Assembly (NCBI RefSeq): GCF_030344915.1 | Contig: NZ_CP128233.1 | Coordinates: 1,550,001-1,614,000 of the forward strand | DNA length: 64,000 bases | Direction: 5' to 3' | Source of the DNA: Neopusillimonas aromaticivorans | GTDB lineage: Bacteria > Pseudomonadota > Gammaproteobacteria > Burkholderiales > Burkholderiaceae_B | Shown here: one piece after another, positions 58,923 through 64,000 of the stretch | Layout: every line of letters begins with the position of its first letter | How positions within the stretch are numbered: position 1 is the first letter of the stretch | The notes under the pieces: generated by a model | Databases searched by the model: none | What the model was told of the DNA's origin: nothing | What the model saw: only the letters and a program-made list of their open reading frames with translations | Program-made: the position numbers and the translations under genes

Positions 58923-59246
58923 ATGGTTATGAGAAAAACAAAACGTCGTCCAGTAACCGTGGGTGAAATGCTGGTTACCGAGTTTCTGGAGCCGATGAAT
59001 ATTGAAATCAGTGAACTCGCCGCGGCGATGGGTGTGCACCGAAATACGCTCAGCCGGATCGTTCATGACAAAGGCGTACTGACCGCACCCATGGCAATCA
59101 AACTTGCAGCAGCTCTGGGGAACACGCCGGAGTTCTGGCTCAATGTTCAGCACGCGGTTGAGTTATGGGATGTCCGTCACCGGGCTTATGAGCAAGAAGC
59201 CAAGAATGTGACACGGATAAAGCCACACCCTGCTATTTCTGCGTGA
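58923..59246 (+). CDS. higA: HigA-family antitoxin (XRE helix-turn-helix)
   Basis: 107 aa from ATG 58923 (MVMRKTKRRPVTVGEML), preceded by GAAAGG. HigA signature: TVGEMLVTEFLEPMNIEISELAAAMGVHRNTLSRIVHDKG, then TAPMAIKLAAALGNTPEFWLNVQHAVELW. HigA antitoxins neutralise HigB and repress the operon. The intact toxin gene expected just upstream is missing. It is the last gene before attachment site 2. Confidence 0.88.
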   Translation: MVMRKTKRRPVTVGEMLVTEFLEPMNIEISELAAAMGVHRNTLSRIVHDKGVLTAPMAIKLAAALGNTPEFWLNVQHAVELWDVRHRAYEQEAKNVTRIKPHPAISA

Positions 59247-59260
59247 ATAACATTCCCGAA

Positions 59261-59290
59261 TCACTTCCCGATACAGAAGCTGGAGAAAGC
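59261..59290 (-). other. Putative attachment site 2 (mnmE 3'-end repeat)
   Basis: On the minus strand this encodes AFSSFCIGK-stop, matching the MnmE C terminus better than site 1. Upstream codons (TAG two codons earlier) show it is only a fragment. It lies in direct orientation relative to site 1, 4.42 kb away. The intact mnmE would be expected further right, because the ancestral order is mnmE then mnmG on this strand. Confidence 0.72.
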
Positions 59291-59305
59291 CGTCTACCCA
59301 GTTGA

Positions 59306-59337
59306 ATCTAAAGCGTTTTATAAATTACGCTTTAGAT
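59306..59337. repeat. Perfect 11-bp inverted repeat beside attachment site 2
   Basis: ATCTAAAGCGT / ACGCTTTAGAT with a 10-base AT spacer, 16 bp from attachment site 2. Followed by direct repeats of TTGGACATA (59340-59361). Candidate binding site for an integrase or excision factor. The rest of 59338-59667 holds no gene that I can support. Confidence 0.5.
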
Positions 59338-59667
59338 GCTTGGACATAAACTTGGACATATATTGGTGTCCTAACTTTCTGTAGATTTCTGTGGACACCA
59401 ATGGAAGAGCCGCCGCGATCTAGTAGTCACAGAGCGACCGTAGATAACCCTCCCAAGACAGCGACTTTCAAGGCGCGCCGATGAAAGCGTTTTCGCAAGT
59501 AAATGACCAAACTGGCTAGATTTTACTGCTGAACGCCTTCTATTTCACCCTCATCGGCGCTATCAAATTGGTCACGAGGCAAACCGCATTGTTAGCTGAC
59601 CAGATGTTTCGCTCGCGATGAGATGCAGGGGAACGGGCCGCCGTGGCCCATACCCTGGAGATCTCTC

Positions 59668-60810
59668 ATGGCAAACCAACACACCCATCACAACCCGCAG
59701 GAGCAAGACGCCTTATTCACCACCCCAGTCTCGCTCATGCTCGATGCACGCCTCACACCCTTGGATCGCAACGGCTGGCAGGTGCTGCGCATGTTGCGTA
59801 CGCCCAATGGCCATAGCCCTCTGGCAACTCTGGGACAATTGCGCCGCTATCTCACCTCTACGCCGCTGGGGCAACGGGCAGGATACGAGACGGCTTTGCG
59901 CGTGCTCGTCGTGCTTCGGCTCACGGGGTGGATCAGTCTCGTGGGCCAGCATCGCGACCCCTTAAGCGGCCAGGTGCTCAGCCAGTGGTATCAAGTTCAC
60001 GAGAAACCGCTGATGTTTCCTGATGCATGTGCCTTGGATGCGAGCCTTTCCGCGTTGCTGCAATCGTCCATCGGACACGAGAACAACCAGGTGGATCGGG
60101 TGGCTCTCCATGTTCAGGAGACGCTCATGCAAGCGTCTGAAGCGGCTCCCATGCCTGCCCACGCGCAGCGTCACGATGATGATGATTTGCCCCCGACGCC
60201 GCCGTCGCAACAGAGCGAGGCGGCAGGCTCTGTACCGTTGCCCGACAATTCCGTGGGCAGCATGGTAGTTCTGCCACAGACCGCAGCGCCCCGGCAGACG
60301 ACGGTTCAGTCAGACAGTACGTATAAGACGTATATGTATAAAGAAGTACGTACGTATCGCGCGCGCGAGGAAAATCGGGATCCTGCATCCGTGCCGATGA
60401 ACTTGCCGCCTTGCCTGAGCCATGCCCAGGCCGATCAACAGAAGGATGTGCAGGCCGCTTTGCGGCGGTTGCCAGCCCAGTATCGCCAGGACGTGCTGGA
60501 CGAGTTGCAGGCGCGCAGCCAGCGCGGCACCGTGCACAATGCCGTGGCCTACTTCTTCGCCTTGGTCAAACGCGTTTTTGCAGGCGAGTTCCGTCTGTGG
60601 GCAGGTCGCAAGCAGAGTGCCCCTGTGACTGCGCCGACGGCCCCTGAGCGCACTCCAGCCCGTGCACAAGCGCCTGCGTCACCGGTGTCGCGTGAAACCG
60701 CCTTGGCGCACCTTGCGCACATTCGCCAGGTGCTGCATGCGCCGATGAGGACTGGCGAGCTTGCCGCACAGACCATGCCGCTCCAGGGATGGCGGCCTTG
60801 CCCCGCCTAG
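59668..60810 (+). CDS. ICE-associated STY4528-family protein
   Basis: 380 aa from ATG 59668 (MANQHTHHNPQEQDALF), preceded by CTGGAGA. The N-terminal third (TTPVSLMLDARLTPLDRNGWQVLRMLRTPNGHSPLATLGQLRRYLTSTPLGQRAGYETALRVL) is a winged-helix replication-initiator-like domain. The long low-complexity middle and a helical C terminus match the STY4528 family found in SPI-7/PFGI-1/clc-type integrative conjugative elements. Marks the second island as part of such an element. Confidence 0.75.
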   Translation: MANQHTHHNPQEQDALFTTPVSLMLDARLTPLDRNGWQVLRMLRTPNGHSPLATLGQLRRYLTSTPLGQRAGYETALRVLVVLRLTGWISLVGQHRDPLSGQVLSQWYQVHEKPLMFPDACALDASLSALLQSSIGHENNQVDRVALHVQETLMQASEAAPMPAHAQRHDDDDLPPTPPSQQSEAAGSVPLPDNSVGSMVVLPQTAAPRQTTVQSDSTYKTYMYKEVRTYRAREENRDPASVPMNLPPCLSHAQADQQKDVQAALRRLPAQYRQDVLDELQARSQRGTVHNAVAYFFALVKRVFAGEFRLWAGRKQSAPVTAPTAPERTPARAQAPASPVSRETALAHLAHIRQVLHAPMRTGELAAQTMPLQGWRPCPA

Positions 60811-61136
60811 TGCGCTTACCTTCGCGGCCTGAGGCCTTGACCAAGAGGCGCTGCCTCTTGGAACTCCGTTCTCGCCGAAGGGCAAGGGTGCAGGGTGGGC
60901 AAACATCGCCTGCACCCCGCCGACAGGCTCAGACGCTGCGCGGGCGTCAATGGTGCGCTGCGCCGGGTGCTCACCCGTTCGGTGCTCGCCTACGGCTGCG
61001 CTCCGCTGCGGCTTGCGCGCCCGCCATGGACCCCCACTACGCGCACGACCGCCTCACACGCAAGCTGCCTGTGCAGGCGTGGCATGGGCACCATGGCATC
61101 GCTGCGCAGGTAGCCGACAAGGCCAAGGGCCGCGTC
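60811..61136. other. Non-coding ICE segment
   Basis: 325 bp, GC-rich, between the STY4528-family gene and IS21 element 2. Several short palindromic GC motifs (for example GCCTGAGGC and AAGAGGCGCTGCCTCTT) but no gene seen. Confidence 0.5.
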
Positions 61137-61956
61137 TGTCAAGGGTCATCCAAATTTCCCCACCTTGATTGCCGTCATTCGACGGTGGGGTTTCAGCGGG
61201 CCTGACCAGGCCCGCTTTAAGTTTGTCTTTGAGGCGATAAGAATTTCCTCGGATGTTCATGGTGATGGCATGGTGAAGGACGCGATCCAAGATCGCGGTG
61301 GCGATGACCCGATCCCCGAAGACGTCCGCCCAGGCGCCGAAGCTTTGATTGCTGGTTAGGATCATTGGCCCTTTCTCATAGCGTCGACTGATGAGCTGGA
61401 AGAACAGATTGGCGCCCTGACGATCAATGGGCAGATAACCAATTTCGTCGATGATGAGTAGACGCGGAACTGTATAGAACTTCAGCTTTTCCTCCAGCCT
61501 GCCTTCGCCGGCCGCCTTGGTCAGCGTTGCAATCATGGCCGCCGCCGTGGTGAACAACACACGGTAGCCGGCTTCGATGGCCTTGATCCCCAGGCCGACA
61601 CCTAGATGCGTTTTGCCCACGCCGGGCGGCCCCAAGATGACGATGTTTTCGCCATGCTCGATGTAATGGCACGAGGCCAGGGTCTCCACCTGCTTGCGAT
61701 CGATAGAGGGTTGGTAGGTAAAGTCGAAGCTTTCCAGGTCTTTCACGAAGGGGAATCTGGCTAGCGAGGTACGTATGGTCACGTTCTTGGCCGTCTTGCT
61801 GGCAACCTCCTCGCCCAGCAGTTGATCCAGGAAGTCGGCATAAGGCAGCTCGTCGGCTGTCGCCTGTTGCAATAAGGCTTCGAGACGGTCGCGACTCTTG
61901 AACAGACGCAGCTTGGCCATGTGCTCCTGTAGCCGCTCTAGTTGGCCGGCCATCAT
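61054..61956 (-). CDS. istB: IS21-family ATPase helper IstB (element 2)
   Basis: 300 aa. Walker A ILGPPGVGKTHLGVGLG, Walker B LLIIDEIGYLPID, sensor LTSNQSFGAWADVF. Its start overlaps the istA stop. The last 28 or so codons run beyond the left end of the element (61137) into island DNA, so the natural C terminus is probably shorter or slightly altered by an indel. Confidence 0.9.
   Translation of the reverse strand: MMAGQLERLQEHMAKLRLFKSRDRLEALLQQATADELPYADFLDQLLGEEVASKTAKNVTIRTSLARFPFVKDLESFDFTYQPSIDRKQVETLASCHYIEHGENIVILGPPGVGKTHLGVGLGIKAIEAGYRVLFTTAAAMIATLTKAAGEGRLEEKLKFYTVPRLLIIDEIGYLPIDRQGANLFFQLISRRYEKGPMILTSNQSFGAWADVFGDRVIATAILDRVLHHAITMNIRGNSYRLKDKLKAGLVRPAETPPSNDGNQGGEIWMTLDRRGPWPCRLPAQRCHGAHATPAQAACV
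61132..61136. repeat. 5-bp target-site duplication, left copy
   Basis: GCGTC directly before the left inverted repeat of IS21 element 2; the same GCGTC follows its right end at 63332-63336. IS21-family elements make 4-8 bp duplications. Confidence 0.85.
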
Positions 61957-63331
61957 CTCGCCACCTCTTCATAGACGTTCAGATCGCGCACCTCCACGTC
62001 CGCCGGCCCCCACCAGCGATTTAGGCTATCGGCTCCTGCCAGACTGAAGCGTTGACGCCTATTGCGCGCCACCGCGCCCGGGCCATGCTCGGGCAGGATA
62101 CGCATCTCATGGCGACCCGCGAGTAGGGGATGTTCGGCGACGATGTCGTGGCCATATTGCACGCGAAGCACACCACCAACGGGGATGATTTGCACCTCCT
62201 TGCCGATCAGACCGAAGGGCACCGAGTAACGGTTGCTTCGATAGCTCACCAGATAGTCTTCGGCCACAATGCGCGAGACACTGCGCCGTTCGCTAAAGGG
62301 CCTTGGCCAAGGCTGGGCATAAGGACCTGGGCCTCTGAGGCAAACCGATCAATCGGCCGCTGGTGCGTCGTGCCGTGCACGCGTACATCGGCCACCGTCG
62401 CCATCCATTCGTCCATCTGCTCCTGTACATCAACCATGTCGGTAAAGATGCGCCCGGGCAGGAAGTTGCGTTTGACGTATTTCACGCCCGACTCTACCTT
62501 GCCCTTGGTCTGCGCCCGATACGGGGCGCACACCTGGGTTCAAACCCCCAATGCCGGGCAAACTCGCGGAAGGTATCGTTCCAGCGCCAGCCCTTGCCTG
62601 GCACCGGCCTGCACACCGTACGTGGCCGATCGTAGAGCAGCTCACGGGTCAGACCGCCGAAGTACTCGAAGGCCGCTTCGTGGCTTTCCAGAAACAACCC
62701 CAACTGCTCATTGGCGCAAGCCCGGTAGTAACCCCGCCTGCTGTAGCCCAGGGTCAGCACAAAGATATGCAGCACGACCGGGCGGTGGCGCAGGTAAATA
62801 CCCGTCTGGCCCCAATCGATCTGGCTTTGTTGACCTGGTTCCGTCTCGAATCGACGTTGGCACAACTCGGCGGCCGTGCGGGCTTGGGCGCGCAACGGCA
62901 CCACAAAACGCTTGACCGTCTCATAACTGCCCCCAAATTCGCGATCTCGACACAGCTCCTGATACAAAATACGAGCCGAGTAATCAACGTGCGCCGCGCG
63001 CTCACGCAGAAACTGCGCATGCGAGGCCAATAGCGTATCAGCACGTTCCGGACGGGCATAGGCCCGCCACGGCTCCTTGAGCCACTTGCGTACCGTCTTG
63101 CGATCAATCTCCAATTGCCGCGCGATCTCCGAATTCGAGAGGCCTTGATCGCTCATTCGCCGCACTTCCTCCCAGCGTTCTTTACTCAGCATCACGGCCT
63201 CCACAGGCTTGGCATGAACTGCCATGATGCGCTGGTTCTGATTCATCTGAGTATCCATCTGCTTTATCTCCAAAAAGCAGGTGGGGAATTTTCAATGACC
63301 CCAAGTGGGGATTATTGGATGACCGATGACA
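61137..63331 (-). mobile_element. IS21-family insertion sequence 2
   Basis: 2,195-bp element. Left end TGTCAAGGGTCATCCAA and right end (complement) TGTCATCGGTCATCCAA are terminal inverted repeats, each followed by TCCCCAC repeats. Flanked by GCGTC duplications, so it inserted as a unit and recently enough to keep them. It differs from element 1 in both ends and proteins. It lies inside the conjugative-element region. Confidence 0.93.
61953..63258 (-). CDS. istA: IS21-family transposase IstA (element 2, frameshifted)
   Basis: 435 aa after restoring two bases (near 62530 and 62280). Start MDTQMNQNQRIMAVHAK at 63258 after a GGAG ribosome site. Helix-turn-helix LSNSEIARQLEIDRKTVRKWL. Catalytic residues in SQIDWGQTGIYL and TKGKVESGVKYVKRNF. 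The C-terminal barrel is SYRSNRYSVPFGLIGKEVQI. Confidence 0.88.
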
Positions 63332-63336
63332 GCGTC
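63332..63336. repeat. 5-bp target-site duplication, right copy
   Basis: GCGTC directly after the right inverted repeat of IS21 element 2, matching 61132-61136. Confidence 0.85.
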
Positions 63337-63995
63337 AGTGCCGCAGATGAGGGACAGGCGCGAACGCGGGCGCAACGCTTTTGTGGGGCACGGCACCGCT
63401 GCCGCAACAAGGGCCGTCACTGCACGCCGCAGTGACGGCCCCACGAATCCCGCGCCAAATAGGGGTACGACGGTGTTCTTATTGTTTGCGGCATGCGTGA
63501 TGATGCCCTTTTACACTGATCTTGCATGACGCCTGGACCGATGGGCCTTGTTCATCGGCAGCCCCAAAGACGCCGGTTCCTGCAAGCGTCTGCCTACCCA
63601 TGGCGGAACCAACCCCAGACATGCCCAGGCTCCCCGCATGCCGACCCCTACCCATGGGGCAGAGCTCTCTTTCTCCGACGGTTCTCGTCCATCCAGCGCC
63701 CACGGCGCGCTATTGCTGCGGCCTCGTATCGAGCGCAATGCTCGCAACCAGCCCTACCTGTCCTACTTACTTTCAAAGGAGGTTTTTATCCCCGCTACTG
63801 GCTTCATTGGTCTTTTGCTGTACCTCTGCCCTGTCTTGCCTCAGGAAGCACGGCAGACGCCTCATCATCGAGGCAAATCGGTGTTCTGAGCACCATGCCC
63901 ATGTCCTTCGGGAGCCTCGCCTTGGCGAGCCGGCAATTTCACTTACCGATTCGATCTCAGAAAGCAGGACAAGACACCAGATATACGGAGGCCGC
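63337..63995. other. Non-coding ICE segment with strong hairpin
   Basis: About 660 bp without a gene I can support. A perfect 13-bp hairpin GGGCCGTCACTGC-ACGCC-GCAGTGACGGCCC lies at 63411-63441 without a T tract. The sequence 63765-63785 (CTTACTTTCAAAGGAGGTTTT) includes a ribosome-site-like AAAGGAGG, but no convincing protein follows. Confidence 0.45.
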
Positions 63996-64000
63996 ATGGA
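63996..64000 (+). CDS. Possible start of the next ICE gene (cut by the window edge)
   Basis: ATGGA preceded by the ribosome-site-like ACGGAGGCCGC. Only two codons are visible, so this is a start-site guess with no product call. Confidence 0.35.

Noticed and set aside
60895..61168. Short arginine-rich frames in the GC-rich ICE segment
   Set aside because: Low-complexity translations of GC-rich repeats in several frames at once; no support for coding.
63411..63441. 13-bp hairpin as a rho-independent terminator or CRISPR-like repeat
   Set aside because: No T tract follows and there is only one copy.
1..64000. tRNA genes, rRNA genes and CRISPR arrays
   Set aside because: I looked for cloverleaf 3' ends at island boundaries and for spaced repeats and found none; a dedicated scan would be needed to exclude a missed tRNA.

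Overview
The window looks like the origin-proximal part of a betaproteobacterial chromosome, probably Burkholderiales and most likely Alcaligenaceae. The leftmost block, parB-parA-rsmG-mnmG on the minus strand, has the gene order known beside oriC in Bordetella. It is followed by four parS sites, and the remaining genes (cat operon, liv transporter, CaiB transferases, general porin) are typical of that group. No rRNA, tRNA or CRISPR array was seen.

Layout. 1-5.6 kb: partition and tRNA/rRNA-modification genes, parS cluster, guanidinium exporter gdx behind a guanidine-II riboswitch, and a cold-shock gene. 5.8-7.3 kb: aminotransferase and a first oriC-like module. 7.4-22 kb: ordinary genes (phosphatase, MarR/acyl-CoA dehydrogenase/enoyl-CoA hydratase operon, CHASE-PAS-GGDEF protein, porin, Fe3+-type ABC importer, chemoreceptor). 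22-43 kb: an aromatic/carboxylate catabolic supercluster. A leftward transcription unit carries livHMGF, two CoA-transferases, an IclR regulator, a citryl-CoA-lyase-like protein, an acyl-CoA ligase and a Zn alcohol dehydrogenase. A rightward unit carries a NIPSNAP protein, an unknown protein, a PcaHG-like intradiol dioxygenase and a Tat-type binding protein. An AraC regulator, a two-component HpaBC-type monooxygenase and a hydratase/thioesterase/citrate-synthase-like operon follow. 43-50 kb: a DUF4349 lipoprotein, two dynamin-like GTPases directly downstream of catBCA, catR, and a second oriC-like module inverted relative to the first. 50-54.8 kb: bile-acid/Na+ symporter family protein, folate-independent methionine synthase MesD with its partner MesX, and two regulatory or antitoxin genes. 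54.8-64 kb: stacked genomic islands. Two direct repeats that each encode the last residues of MnmE (FCIGK-stop) mark island ends. The first holds a broken AlbA-type regulator, an IS21-family element and a HigA antitoxin. The second begins an integrative conjugative element (STY4528-family gene) interrupted by another IS21-family element with a 5-bp target duplication.

How the genes may work together: the HpaBC-like monooxygenase could hydroxylate phenolics to catechols. Catechol itself would go through CatABC to 3-oxoadipate enol-lactone, while a carboxylated catechol could go through the PcaHG-like enzyme. The liv importer, ligase, CoA-transferases, hydratases and lyase-like proteins suggest uptake and CoA-dependent breakdown of an unidentified acid.

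Sequence quality: about 35 genes, including essential mnmG and partition gene parB, are broken by single-base changes in homopolymer runs, almost always deletions. I read these as sequencing or assembly errors and annotate the reconstructed genes. Protein lengths quoted for such genes assume repair.
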